This document shows, one piece after another, positions 24,701 to 38,998 of a stretch of DNA of 64,000 nt. Within the stretch, counting starts at the first letter, position 1. Every line of letters starts with the position of its first letter. Below the pieces are notes generated by a model. It saw only the letters and a program-made list of their open reading frames with translations. It did not search any database and had not been told where the DNA came from. The position numbers and the translations under genes are program-made. Source of the stretch: Litomosoides sigmodontis (lineage: Eukaryota > Nematoda > Chromadorea > Rhabditida > Onchocercidae); contig OY718805.1 of assembly GCA_963070105.1 (NCBI GenBank), positions 9,893,652-9,957,651 on the forward strand. The letters are read 5' to 3'.

Positions 24701-27700
24701 TTGCAATGTTCATGTTGCAGGCAATGATGAATTTTTTATATTATATGACAGTTGATAAGATGGATGAAGCATTTAAAGCTATCAAATTCATTAAGAGGTC
24801 TGAATTTACTAATTTATATAACTGCAAAATTCATACGCTTCGTCACTTACTCATTCCCTCTAACTCGCAGACCAATATACTACGTTCTAGTGAAAATGTG
24901 TGGGAACAGATGGCGCGTATGTGCGTCAAAACGCGACGTCTTGATGTGGCTCTGGTGTGTCTCGGGAATATGGGACATGCGTGCGGTGCACGGGCTTTAA
25001 GAAAATCAATGCAAAACAATGACCCTCTTGAAGTGCAAGTGGCTACATTAGCCATCGATCTGGGTCTGCTTGTAAGCTTTAAAGTTGCAGATGTGAGGAA
25101 CAGTATGCTTGTCTTCCGTCGCTCCTTTAAAACTCCTGCAAGAGTCTATAAAAAGGAATTTTAGGATGAAGCACAAGCACTTTTTGCAAGTTGCGGTCGA
25201 TATGATTTGGTCAATCGTCTTTTGCAAACACGAAATCGTTGGGATGAAGTTTGTTAAAAAAAAAAAAAGATTTTAAAAGAAACTGACATTCGGAATTAGT
25301 GTCTAAATTCTATTCTATGTGTTAACGAAATTAGTACAATTTTCATAATTTCAGGCTTTCAAAATTGCTGAGAAGTACGATCGAATACATTTACGAAATA
25401 CGCATTACAATTACGCAAAATACCTCGAATGTCTTAATTTAACTGATGTTGCAATCGAGAAGTTAGTTATGCAAATTTTAGGCTATCAATATGGCTGTTT
25501 CGTTCACGTGATATGTATTAAATTTGACAATCGTGCTTCATGACAAGTGTTTTAGCTACGAAAAATCAGGCACCCATCGTTTCGAAGTACCACGGATGCT
25601 GTTTGATCATCCTAAAACACTTGAGGCATACGTGACGAAAACAAAAGATCCGTAAGTCTGCGTAGTAACGCATCACTCATTACGACTGTCAATCACTTGC
25701 CACTGACTACTAATGCTGTTAATTTGATTAAAATTACAGAGGTGTACAGAAATGGTGGGCTCAATACATGGAAAGCAAAGGTGACGTCAAAGCAGCACGT
25801 TTATACTATCAGTATGCCAAAGATTATTTGTCAGTTGTTCGTATACTTTGTTGCAGCAACAATATAAATGAAGTAAGCAGTGCAAATAATTTATTCTCAA
25901 AATTAAGTTTAGATCGAAAATTTAAGTTTGCGTAAAAATTAAAAGTAAAATTTTGGGAATTCATAGTGATAGCTTTGCAGATGAAAAATCCTGAAATTTC
26001 AAATAAATTCAAAAATGATCAAACTAAATTATTGCGATTCATTTCTTGAAATTTTTACGGTTTTATAATTCAAATTATCGTCTAACGTACGAGCGAATGT
26101 GCAGATTGTTTCGTCACTGATTGATTGCTACTTGCAGGCAGTTGAAATAGCTAACAGTAGCGATGATAAAGCATCTTGCTATCATTTGGGACAATATTTC
26201 GAAGCGCATGATAACGTCGATATGGCTGTAGCATTCTTTACGAAAGCACACGCATACAGCAACGCATTACGTCTTGCTAAAGTACGTGCCGGCTTCTTTT
26301 TTTACTGCTCTTAGCGGACGTAGTAAATCACACGTGCCATTGCTAATGACCAAAAGTCGAATAATCTACTAAATTAGAGTAACCATGCACGATTACAATA
26401 TCTCAACGCTCAGCTTTTTTTCTTGACAAGTTTGTAAAATTTAAAAGTTAGTTCTTATTAATTTAAATTAAGCTTGAAATAAGGAAAAGTTTTATTTCCT
26501 CTGATATCGTACAGGAGAATAATATGAACGATAAAATTGCTAATTTGGCTTTAATGGCTGGTGGAAATGAATTGGTTGAGGCAGCGCAATACTATGAAAG
26601 TATACCAGGACAAGCTGATAAAGCTGTCATGCTGTATCACAAGGTGACCCAGAATTAAATCAGATATTCTTGCTAAAACTTTTGTTTAATTCTCAAAAAT
26701 TTCCAAAGTTTCTTCAGACAACTGATAGCTTATCTGATTTTATCATATTTTCCATCGTTCAAAATGTAACACATTTTAATCCGTTTTTTTTGTTTCAGGC
26801 TGGTATGATCAGTCGGGCTCTTGATTTGGCATTTCGTACCGAGCAATTTAGCGCATTGGACCTGATCACCAATGAGCTAGATGAAAATTCTGATCCACGA
26901 ATTCTTGCACGAGCTGCGGAATTTTTCAAAACCAATCAACAATATAACAAAGCTGTCCAACTTTTAGCTTACTCAAAAAAGGTACATTTAACAAATCATG
27001 AAATTTATGCAAATTTTTGAAATTTGTAAAATAATGTGGGGAAATTTTATTACCTTCTGAAAGTTAGTTAATCAGTCGTTTGTAGTACTCGGAAGCAATT
27101 GATTTATGCAAACAGCGAAATGTTCCAATGAACGAAGCACTAGCTGAAGCATTAACACCTCCGAAAGGTAAAAACTGTTTGAACAAAAATTTCAAACAGT
27201 TAAACAGACGGACAAATTTCAAATTACTTTTGACTATTCAAATGTTCGCTCCCACTAATCAAGAAAAACTTGACCAAAACATAAGCCAATTTTAGAAAAC
27301 TTATGATAGCATTGAAATTTTAAAAATGAATTATTGTAAGAATCAGGAAAATTACAATGGCTAAAAAGCGTCAAAATTGGTCTCAATTTTTAAGCGATTG
27401 ATTGTTCAGGCGAAGTACCCAACAGCGCCGATCGGACAAAACTTCTGGAATCGATAGCCGAGTGCTGCGTGCAACAACGAAATTATCACGCTGCAGCAAA
27501 AAAGTACACTCAAGCTGGAAATAAACTTGATGTCAGTAATTTTCTCCTCATTTCAAAATTAATGGGATTACAGTAACGGCACTAAGTTAGCATGGTGTAC
27601 GATGAGTGGAACTTAAAATTTTACTACGTTTTCATTTAGTGTAGTATAACGAACGTTGTTTTTTTTCTCCGTTAAACTCGACGTAGTGATGGACATTTCA

Positions 27701-29023
27701 AGGTGTAAAACTTTCTTACTGAATTTAGAAAGTATCAAATTTGATTTCAAACTTTTAAATTCTCTCGCCATATTTTAGGCTATGCGATCATTAGTCAAGT
27801 CAGGTGACACGGGAAGGATTGTATTTTTTGCGACAGCGGCAAGAAATAAGGAAATTTATATTCTAGCAGCTAATTATTTGCAAACGTTGAATTGGAAGGA
27901 AGATGGCGACTTGATGAAGCAAATCGAGTCGTTTTACAGCAAAGCTAATGCATATGAGCATTTATCACGTTTCTATGAAGCTTGTGCACAGGTATTTCAT
28001 TGTCTATTTGCCCGTAAAATGTGTCACATCAATGCAATAAGCTAGAAAATTGGGACAATTTATGATTTAAGACTATTGTGTGTTTTGAACAAGGAAATAT
28101 TTGAAGCATTTTAGAATCTGCTACTTTTTGTGGATCAAAAAGTTGGAAAATTCGATTGAGATATTTAACTTTTAGAATTTTGCTCACTAAATTGGGGGAT
28201 GCATTAAACCGAGATTGATGTGATATCTTGAAAAGAGAAATACAAATGAGTTGGTTTGATTTCAGATTGAAATTGACGATTGTCGTGACTATAATAAAGC
28301 AATTGATGCACTTAATGAAGCGTCGCGTTGTATAGCGCAAGCGCTGCAAAACAATCCTAAAAATGAGCATCTGATGAAAAAACAGGCGGAGTTACATAAG
28401 GCCATTGGAAATATTAGAGAGTTCATTGAAATTAGAGCGTAAAAATTTTGAGTTTTGCAGGATTTGAATTCTTTAAGTCTTTCAAGATTTGAATTAAAAT
28501 TTGAAGTTGCATTTTTGTTTTTAGATTTATCGCTATGGAACACTCAAAATTCACACTTTCAGTGTTTACGAACTGGATCCAAATGACGCTATACGACAGT
28601 TAGAAGCGCTTTCAGGCGACGAGCAAGCCTGTAAGAATGTACGGCTTGGTGACATCTACGCAGTGATGATCCTACACAACGTCCACAAGACAAATTACAA
28701 AAAAGTTTGTGCTTGGAAGCGCAACTGTCCACTTCATTTTACCTTCAGCGTAATAACTTGTGGAATAACTTTAGGCTTACTCCTTGATGCAGCAATTGAA
28801 AGAACGTGAGCCAGGTGTCGAGTTGAATCATTACGTGAACAAAGAGATACAAGGGATTATTCGTGATGAGTTGAAAATGCCTGATTGCATAAATGAGGAA
28901 AAATGCGGATCAGAATCTGGCGACGATCAACAGTTCGATGAAGTGGATTATAGCTATGCAATGAAGAGGCGTCTTCAAAGTGACAGTGGAGGTTTTGAGG
29001 AAAAGGATTTCGAAGACATTTAA
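18710..29023 (+). CDS. IFT140: Intraflagellar transport protein 140 (IFT-A; CHE-11)
   Basis: Core IFT-A subunit needed for retrograde transport and membrane-protein entry in cilia. I join 32 exons: 18710-18877, 19429-19567, 19761-19855, 20758-20853, 20987-21112, 21199-21287, 21481-21587, 21748-21866, 21938-22045, 22301-22441, 22779-22931, 23094-23221, 23314-23446, 23715-23860, 23956-24076, 24245-24376, 24458-24577, 24721-24797, 24891-25071, 25165-25248, 25355-25461, 25556-25651, 25740-25872, 26138-26281, 26515-26643, 26799-26981, 27086-27167, 27410-27531, 27779-27991, 28266-28438, 28563-28704, 28775-29023. They give 1,411 residues; one or two WD exons are probably missing between 19855 and 20758 (human 1,462). 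The N-terminal half carries WD-propeller stretches ([31 protein letters not shown]). The C-terminal half carries TPR-like repeats with very clear signatures: [68 protein letters not shown]. The acidic tail ends in TAA. In nematodes the gene acts in ciliated sensory neurons. Confidence 0.96.
19856..20757 (+). other. Unresolved IFT140 interval, likely one or more missing exons
   Basis: The protein is expected to contain about 70 more propeller residues here, between the [13 protein letters not shown] exon and the SAECFIIGG exon. A candidate frame near 20400-20452 reads [15 protein letters not shown], and another reads [11 protein letters not shown] could not fit either with both splice signals and phase, so the exon is left unassigned. 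Confidence 0.5.
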
Positions 29024-31570
29024 AATACTAAATAATTACATCGTTTAGATGAGCTGCTCATAGAGTGACAAATAAAATTTTCTCGTTTAAACCAATTTCA
29101 AGTTATTACAAGTTGATAAATATTATCATACCATTGCTTTCTCAAGATATTACAGGTCACATCACCGCCTTATTGAAAGTATTTCTCAAGTAGTGATAAT
29201 GATTCTAACAGACTCAAAAAACTGTAGAAACAAAGAGCAGCCCGCTTTAGTCTTTCAGGTTCGCCTTCGAAACTTTCGTCTCATTTGATCATTAAGATAA
29301 TCGCTACTAATCTGTGCAGTGCATTAAACGAACATGGCACCTCTGGAACAACCATGCTTTTTCCGATCATCGATTAGCCTCCAAGGATAAATGTGTTAAA
29401 TTGTTAAAACGAATGAGACATCATCTAAAAGCACTGACAGTCGTTGTGTTAGAAGAAGCAAGCAAACAAGAAATCTAAAAGTAATTAATGAAAAATGAAA
29501 TACCAGGAAATAAAATTATGCATGCTAATTCCATCAAATTACAGTGTTATACGTGTTGGACACACGATAATTGTACTTTCTCAAGCACAGAACAGATAAT
29601 ATCTCAATGACGTCAGAGGACGGATAAAGCATGTCGTTAGCATGTCGGTATGACGGCATTTTCACTTCCTTTTTGCTAGCAAACAATACCGCAATTATCA
29701 GTTGGATTGAAGACGTCAAGCCACATCAAAGACCTGAATGAAATATTTTGAAAAGCCACACAACAACAAAATAAAATGCTGCAAAGTAACAAATAAAATC
29801 AAAGGAAGAAGCGGAAATACCCGCTTGCATTGAAGTTGTCGTTTACAATTTCATTAATTCGAAATAACACAATATCCTTTCACGAGGCGATCATGCACTA
29901 TAACACTTCCTGCCATAACTTTGAGCTTTTCGTTCCAAAAAAAAAAAAAAATGAAAAACTGATGGCTGAGTATAATTGAAATGTACAATTGTAGTAGTTT
30001 GAAGGGATGCAAAAAAATATGCAAAAGATCACTGACGCTGATCAGCAAATTTCTCAAATCGATTTACAGTTACACAATGAAATATCATCTCTGACATTTC
30101 GGTCATTTTAGACAGTTTCATTACCGGCACTAATTATCATTTACAAATCGCAACTAGCTAAAGCTATAACCCTTCCCTTTACAGCTTTTACTTCTTTTAC
30201 CCATATATTATATTTCAAAATTGTTATTGCTTATAATATGGAATTTTGAAAATTAATAGACAGTTGTGGAGCGCATGACTCATTCCAGTGGAGAGAGCAT
30301 TACAGAAACAGAATATAGCTAATTAGGAAAAGAATTTCATTCAATCACAAATTATTTTTCCTCGTCCTAAAGTAGTTAGAAGTGACCTTCGATATTTTGC
30401 GCATTGCTTTTCCTTCCTGTTAATTTCTAAATGCTCTAATATATTTATAGGTAATTTTGCGCGCTTTCCATGCAGTAATCCTATTTAAGCGCTCTTGTTT
30501 GTCCTTCTGACTTATTACCAAATTTCCTTTTTTTTTTTGCTAGCTTCCGCGTACCTAACCAGTCCTTCTCATTAGCCCTAATTACGTTACTTTTTTGAAA
30601 TTTTTACTGACAGTAACTTCCGCTATGACTTCTCCAATCTCCAATCAAACCACAGAAAAACATGCAACTGAGGAACATCAGTTAAATTTTGAATTCTTGC
30701 TGATTGCGGTGAATCATGCACTCATAAAATCTTTCCACACCTTTTCATCTCAATCCCTAGATAATTCATTCTAACTTCTGTATGCCCTTCTTCAGTATAT
30801 TATGTATGGAATAATGCAAGATTTAATTTCGCTTGCAATTTCGATACACGTAATTAACTCCTACGCATATGACAATACGCTTTAATGTTTTATCCAAATT
30901 ATTTTAAATACTATTTTAGAAATGAATTTGTCCGCAACATTTCGCGTCTATCATTTTAAGTTAGATCGAGCGAGTTCAAAACTTCTTCAAATAAAAACGT
31001 TTTTAAGTTTTAAGTTCTTTTAAGTAAGCACACACACCAACATGGAAAATTAAGTTCAAATGACGAAATTTTTATTTCACTCATAGAAATACTGTATGGA
31101 CATGCAGACGAAGTATAAAGGGATACCAAAGATGAAGAAATGTTTTGAATATTGACGGAGTAAACTTTATGCGCTCCTTAATGAATGCTACATTAGTAAT
31201 TAAAATGAAATACAGTAGGATTTGAATAGGTGCAAAGGATGAATGAATTGTTTACAGAGTTTCGGTACGAGGAACGAAAATGGTTAGTTTCAGTATTATT
31301 TGAGATATTAAAGGATCATAAAGTAATGGACGGAAAGACTCATAATTTTCTAAGATAATTTTATTAATTATTGCACCTAATCTTTACCTCAAGTTCATGC
31401 TTACTATCTTTTGGGCGTAATCTTACGATTTCCAATGCAATTTCATTAGAAAATTGTTTTGATGAAGGAGGCGAACACGGAATTGTTAAATATAATTTTT
31501 TCGTTTCAAATTTAAAAATTTTCACAATTTTATGATTGTTCGAGCATTCGCTAGTGAATGCGAATTTCAA
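29024..31570. other. Intergenic, no gene seen; IFT140 poly(A) signal
   Basis: An AATAAA hexamer at 29071-29076, about 48 bp after the IFT140 stop, is a plausible polyadenylation signal. The rest is AT-rich with no frame or repeat that I can support. Confidence 0.6.
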
Positions 31571-33558
31571 ATGGGCCAAATTTTGGGTGAAAATGTGAGT
31601 GCTACTGCGATAAAAGAGAAGGTACTGCCATTATTTGCCAACTATATTTTATGCACCTACGGCTATGTGATTATCGGTGTACTGCTCATGGCAATTAACA
31701 TCCCCACGTCTCTAATTATGTTCACGCACGCAGCACTCAGGTCAGTGCAAGCGATTTTATGAAAATGAGAAATGAGTGGTGTAATTTGAGAAGTAGGAAA
31801 AATGGAAAGCAGATAGGAAGGAAGAAAGATGCAAATTTTTGTTGGCGAGAAGGCACGAAGCAGTAATCCAAACATGTATTTCAGGTTAATTTTAGCATTT
31901 TAGGAACTCCTACATGGTTCTAGCAGTTGTGTTCCTCAACAACGGATTTTTGGGAGTTAGCGCAGCTATAGTTGGAGTGAAACGACTGATCGACACTCGT
32001 AATGGTCAACGGTACATCGATCACCACCGATGCGTGTTGAATGTTTGCTTTCCTTTCAGAAGCAAAACAAACCATAAAGCACTCACTCCATTGCGTAGAA
32101 AAGCTTCAAAAAAAAATTTTCACTCATTTCAGTTAGAAGGCAATAAGCAATTTTTATCTATCAATTAAAATTTGGTGCAAAATTTTCAGGTACCACTTCT
32201 TCTCCTCACATCAGAATTCATGAGTGGATGGAGTTTGTTGATGAACAGCCTGGAAAGACTTTGTGTTGTAACAGTACCAATATATTACTACACTAACAGT
32301 AGACGAATAAATTATTCATTAATAGCCGGACAGTACGCGATCACGTTCACTTCGGTAGCTATCGCAATCATTGCAAGTTTAATCGAACCAACTCGACGCA
32401 TATCTAATTTTTGCATGTAACAGTTACCGCGAAATTTGCCACACTAAAAAAACTGAACATTGTTTTTCACAAGCAAACTGAACTTTGCTGCTATCGCAGC
32501 AATCGAAGGCTTCTCAAAGTGAAGTAGTAGAATTTTGTGCTAAAATTACTGTATAATTAAGTGGTTTTTCCCTTACCTCTACGATTCGTGACAGTAATGA
32601 TTTTTGCAGACTACAAAGTGCGTATTCAATTGAATTTTATGAAGCACTACTGCTTCTGACCTCCGTTGCATCAATGCTGAGTATTATTGTTATGTTTATC
32701 GCTCTTTTCATCCTGAGAAAGTATAACTTTGAAAAATTTTACCTCCCTAAAAATCAAATGAAATTTTGTATTTTCGTTAATCAATTTTATTGCTATGTAG
32801 TAGTTGCTTCTCGGGCAAAACACTGAATTCATTATGCTTTATTTAGCATGAAATTTTTATAATTTTAAGCGAAAATGTACTGGAATGAACAGTGGAAATT
32901 GTGGCAAATCTACAAGCAACCAATCCTACTATTACCAACTTATTATTATTATTCATCAATACAAATAGGTTAATGAAATCTTAAGTTACACGTTACATTT
33001 CTATTACTTAAGTGAGCAATTTCAGGAATTTCGGTGCGCAGTTCCTTTCAAAAAATTCCCAAAATCGTAATTTATCAAGGTTTCTGAAAAACCAAAAGGA
33101 GTACACGCAAACAGCAATGATCTCTTGCTGTTTTACATTCCGTATGCATTCAGATTTTCATGAGCAATTCTTTAAACGAAAATCAATTGCTGTTTTGTAA
33201 TTTCAGGACGCACCTGAGCACTCAGCCATGCATCAGGTAGTTGTAGGCAAATTCACTTACGCATGTAGCAAGTAATGTTCCTCTTCCTTCGCTTCATTCT
33301 ATGACATTCGTTTTTGCAGTTCTTGTAGTAGTATCGTCTACAGTGGAATGTATTTTCGAAACAGGTCCTTCTGTAACGTCGCAAAGCATTGTGATGTTTT
33401 GCGTGTACTTACGTCTATTAAATTCCTTCAACATGGCAATTTCATTTTTGTACCGCCAAAAGGATTTTCAACTTACTGCAATTCGATGTTTCAAATATCT
33501 CTTTCGTCGGCGAAAACAAAATGTTGAACCGCTGCCAGTGGCTGACTTCGCAAGATGA
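31571..33558 (+). CDS. Seven-transmembrane chemoreceptor-like protein (serpentine type)
   Basis: Exons 31571-31740, 31904-32042, 32190-32416, 32610-32720 join in phase. A final exon ending at 33558 follows an unresolved junction. Visible hydrophobic segments: LCTYGYVIIGVLLMAINIP; SYMVLAVVFLNNGFLGVSAA; LLLLTSEFMSGWSLLMNSLE; GQYAITFTSVAIAIIASLI; LLLLTSVASMLSIIVMFIAL; FAVLVVVSSTVECIF; and VYLRLLNSFNMAISFLYR followed by a basic tail. The TM7-like ending (N..NMAISFLYRQ) and the overall plan resemble nematode Srsx/FMRFamide-type rhodopsin-like receptors, but I cannot name a subfamily. The NVS sequon near the N terminus fits an extracellular start. An in-frame ATG also exists at 31532. The last exon is frame-incompatible with the preceding donor unless it starts farther upstream (about 33272) or a small exon is missing, so this could also be a decayed receptor. 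Confidence 0.65.
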
Positions 33559-35080
<1,522 letters not shown>

Positions 35081-37447
35081 AACATGGAATGGTGACGAAC
35101 TAGCCGTTCATCTTTTTGCATATAAGGAGTTGTTAAACCTTGCTAAGGAATTGGACATGAATCAGATAGATGAAGTTATGGATGTCACCAGCTCGTGTCT
35201 GAAAAAGGAAAGTGAGGCGAGTTTTTACGAAATAATTTTTCTTATAATTATAAAATCTAAATACTCCGCATTTCGTACATTTTACTTAGTTTTAAAAGGG
35301 AGTACTGCAGTTTTGTCGTCTGCAGCTGTTCATTTCTGTAGTCACTTTTTCTTTTTCATGCATGAATTATCGGTATTTGATTTTTAGTTGCCTTCACTAA
35401 ATTTATTGCGAGTAAGCGCTGAATTGTTATCTCTTGTCGAGGGGAAAGCTGAAGTATTTAATGGCAAAAAAATGGTACAAAAGAACTGGTCTGTGAATTT
35501 TCGCATTGTTATCAGGCGTCTGCTACAGACTCCGGCCATCGGTGTGTATTTTCGATAATTTCTGGTTTTATAGCAAAAATTTTCCTTTTTATGGCAAGAA
35601 TCTTTCTTGTGTTGCCAACGTTTCGCTATCATAGATTACTGTTGTTTTTATATTAGTCTTCATAATTTTTGCAGCGCAGCCTGCTCCAAGTACATCGAAG
35701 GATACATTTTTTGATCAGTATTTACCGGTATTATTTGAGTTATCAGATGAATTGGTTTCCCTGATTGGTAGTCAGTGGTTTGAAAGTGATCCGGATTTTT
35801 TGTTGTTGCTGTCCTCCATGTCTTCTATACGATTGCAAGAAGTCTTCCACGAACAAGTAGTTGAATTTTTTTTTTTCAGTTTGTGTATGTTTCTGCATTT
35901 TTCGTTGTTGAATTATGAATCTTTGCAGTATAACAAATCTTAAGTCATTGGCTTATCTCGAGCGATTTTTATCAGTTTTTGGTAAGAAATAAAACTCAGT
36001 TCACGTCTTTATGCAATACATTTGAAAACAAGGTAAAATCTTTTCTCTGTAGGTGAAGTGTCAAGCAGAGGTTTTTCTGATTGAGGCGTTTAGTACATAT
36101 GTCTCTAGCTCATTTACAGACATCTATTAAAGAAGCATTCGTTCATGGACGTCTCCACTGTCACTTTGCACACTGCGGTGAATTTGCCAACATTTTACCA
36201 GATGATAAGTAAACTTTTTCTTGATTGCATATTATTGCTAATGTGCGGTTTTGTGTTGATAAATAGGTTTGGAGCTTAATCCTAGTCATGCATGATGAAG
36301 AATTTACGTTATTTAATCACAATCATATAAATCTTTTGTTTCTTTGGATTTCTTCCGTTTCAACGCCATTTAACAAAAAATTTTCAGAGTATGAAACGTT
36401 TAGAGCGAGTAATTCTGCATGAAAAAACTTTCAGGGCAACAATATTATGTGGAACACTACGAGAATCTGCGGTATACACATGCCAGTATTATTATAATTG
36501 TGGAGAAACCTCAAATGATTTCAGAAAAACGATAATACCAACATTCCAATTTCTTTGTATATACATAGATTTTGGAGGGTTGGCTACATTGCCACCAGAA
36601 TACACAAAAAATCTTGGAGAAATACTTCTTCGCCTTGCAGGTACTTCTTGAATTGGCTTTAAGATACGAAGCTAATGGGAGGGTTAATTTGCAAGTGTGC
36701 ATGAAACACGGGTTCTAGTTGTTGCAACGTTATTAAGCTCATATTCCAGATCAGTTTTTACGAGTTAGGTAGAACGAAACAAGCATGAAGTATTCTGTTC
36801 TTATTACTTCTGACGCAAAACTATGCGTACAATCTAAATATTGATCCAAAAGTAAAGTGCTTTTGATTGTAAAACCATAATGTTTTTGGTTTTGGAACTC
36901 CCTCGAAAATGTTTGCAATTCTTTTTTTTTGTTAAAACTTCCACAATTCTTTATTTGTTTTGCAGTTAGTTGCTGCGAAATGTCGTTGGTCCCGTTGGAA
37001 TGCTTAGCTAAAGTAATATGCGAGTTGCCAAATTTACCCAACACAACATTAGACACGATTGTGGAGTCTTTAAAAAAATGTAATAACAAAGCGAATAAAG
37101 AAGATATAGTCCGAGTGCGTTTCCTCTCCATTTTCTGGTTATATTCATTTCTTTGCTATTAAAAAGAACATTCGTTTAAAACATTACCCATCAAATAGTA
37201 AAACTCATTTGTAGAGGTGCCAAAGTAAATTTAAATCTTTTAATATACCAACGACGGTTTCTACTATGTGAGAGAAAATCATTTTGCAGTAAAATATTGC
37301 CAAATTCCTTTTTCCAATGAAATTGTAATTATTTTTTTAATTAATGAGGCTTCTATTTTTTATTTTTCTAAGATCATAATGTAATTGTCTCTTGTTTTTG
37401 TCTTTGAAATGTTCCAGGTTTCCATGAAAATTCAAACGAAATTGTAG
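35081..37447 (+). CDS. Unrecognised alpha-helical protein, partial model
   Basis: Exons: 35081 to about 35217, 35388-35541, 35675-35856, 35945-35981, 36094-36208, 36390-36640, 36966-37114, 37418-37447 (TAG). From 35388 onward every phase fits and gives about 306 residues; the exon at 35081 adds about 45 (TWNGDELAVHLFAYKELLNL). The protein is rich in Leu and helical, with stretches such as LPSLNLLRVSAELLSLVEG, FDQYLPVLFELSDELVSLI, and LVPLECLAKVICELPNL, suggestive of a HEAT/ARM-type scaffold. Positions 36094-36208 read MSLAHLQTSIKEAFVHGRLH and contain a His/Cys cluster. The junction 35217/35388 has no in-phase GT donor; GAG followed by GCGAGT fits a GC-AG intron. The 5' end is missing. I do not recognise the family and assign no function. 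Confidence 0.6.
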
Positions 37448-38998
37448 GACATCAGAGGTTGAGCTAGTTTATGTAATCTTCTCCGGAAAAAGTTTTCATC
37501 AATGATAGCAATAATTCTATTGATCAGTTCAGTTCTTACCAAAAAATATTGGAAAATTTTATTTGATACTTAATATACAGAAAATGACGCAGGAATTGAA
37601 TTCGTCAAAAGCAACATTTTGTAGATACTGGATACTTTGCACGTGCAGCTGCAGGGAGGTGCTGCGGGCAGAAAGTGGTGTCCAGCAGTCAGTTTATGTA
37701 AAGTGGTTGAATTTTTGCAGCAAATAAAATCAGGACATGAATACTGAGCAGTAATATTACATGCTTTTTCCACTTAAATGTAACAAATTTTTTTCAAGTA
37801 TTTTAAACCAAAATTATGGAAGTGATTATTTACTTACGGGCAGTTTAATTTTGTGACTTTTATTTGTTTGGTAATGAATGTGTAATACAAATGTGTCTTT
37901 TTCACCCTTTTTCGGTGTAGATATATGATTCAATGGTCATTTAAGTTTTATTTTATCATTTCACTTCATTATTCATATGTCCCATAGTAATTCCTGCTCG
38001 TTGCATGTCTTTCGTATAATGCTTTATTTTTTCGTTATATAAAATCCAACATTTCTTGACTGTATATCACCATATCTTCAATCTTAATCGGTATTTGATA
38101 GTGATGGAAAAGTTTAAATAATCCATTATCGTAGATAATTTTTAAGAGTAAAGATATCCCCAACTTGACAGGAGGATTGTTAATTACATTTTGCCCAGTT
38201 TTGAAAAAGTAGGATAGTAGTGTGGCTGAAATTGTGCACTGTCAATATTTCTCGCCTTCATCATGATCAGTTAAATACATAGCACAAGTTTTGATGAAAC
38301 CAACCTTACCTTAACTAACGACATCTGCGGCGAAATAAGAGGTTCTACATGACAGCAGAATATTAGCTTCATTAAAAATGAAAAAGAAAAATGTACTCCT
38401 TACTTGAGGTATAAAATGTTATCTGTGATGGTATATGAAAACGGTAGCAAGAATAGTTAAGTACATAAATTTTTGCAACATTTTTTTTCTATGATAATCC
38501 CATCAATTCCATGTAAAAAGACTTAAAGCAGCAGATGGATAAAGAAGCGTATCAGTAACACCGTCTATTATGAGTAATTAACTTTTCTTGCTACTCAGAC
38601 ATCTTTAATTCAATACACATTTTCTTCGATTTCAGGGTATCGACATTTTATGCGATTATCATTTAGATCACTTTAAATGTATGCGTGTTTTTGATATATC
38701 TTCGATTCATTTGTAACACTGGTTGAAATGAGGTTGTTATCTAAATGCTTTACTATTAATTGCATGTCAGTTAGTGCGAAGTGCTTATTTTCAGTTAATT
38801 AGTAAACTTTTATACATGCAAATGATGTAAATGTATAATTTTGATTACTGTTAATTAAAATTTGGATTAACCTGTGATCATTTTTCTGTGAAATAAAAAT
38901 GTGAAGTTGCACCTGAGACTTTTATTGTCACCTATTTCATTGGGCTCATTGGGCCTGTGGTGGTGGTGGTGGTGGTCGCTCCTCCAACACATGGTGTA
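37448..38998. other. Intergenic, no gene seen
   Basis: AT-rich DNA with no supported frame. Immediately before the next start is a short GTG trinucleotide run (38957-38974) that stays in frame with it. That frame is open upstream to beyond 38897, so a 5' coding extension of the next gene cannot be ruled out. Confidence 0.5.

Noticed and set aside
36053..36084. Short terminal exon (GEVSSRGFSD, TGA) as the end of the unknown helical gene
   Set aside because: The alternative acceptor at 36094 is in the same phase and continues into four further in-phase exons, so the longer model is preferred; the short form may be an isoform.
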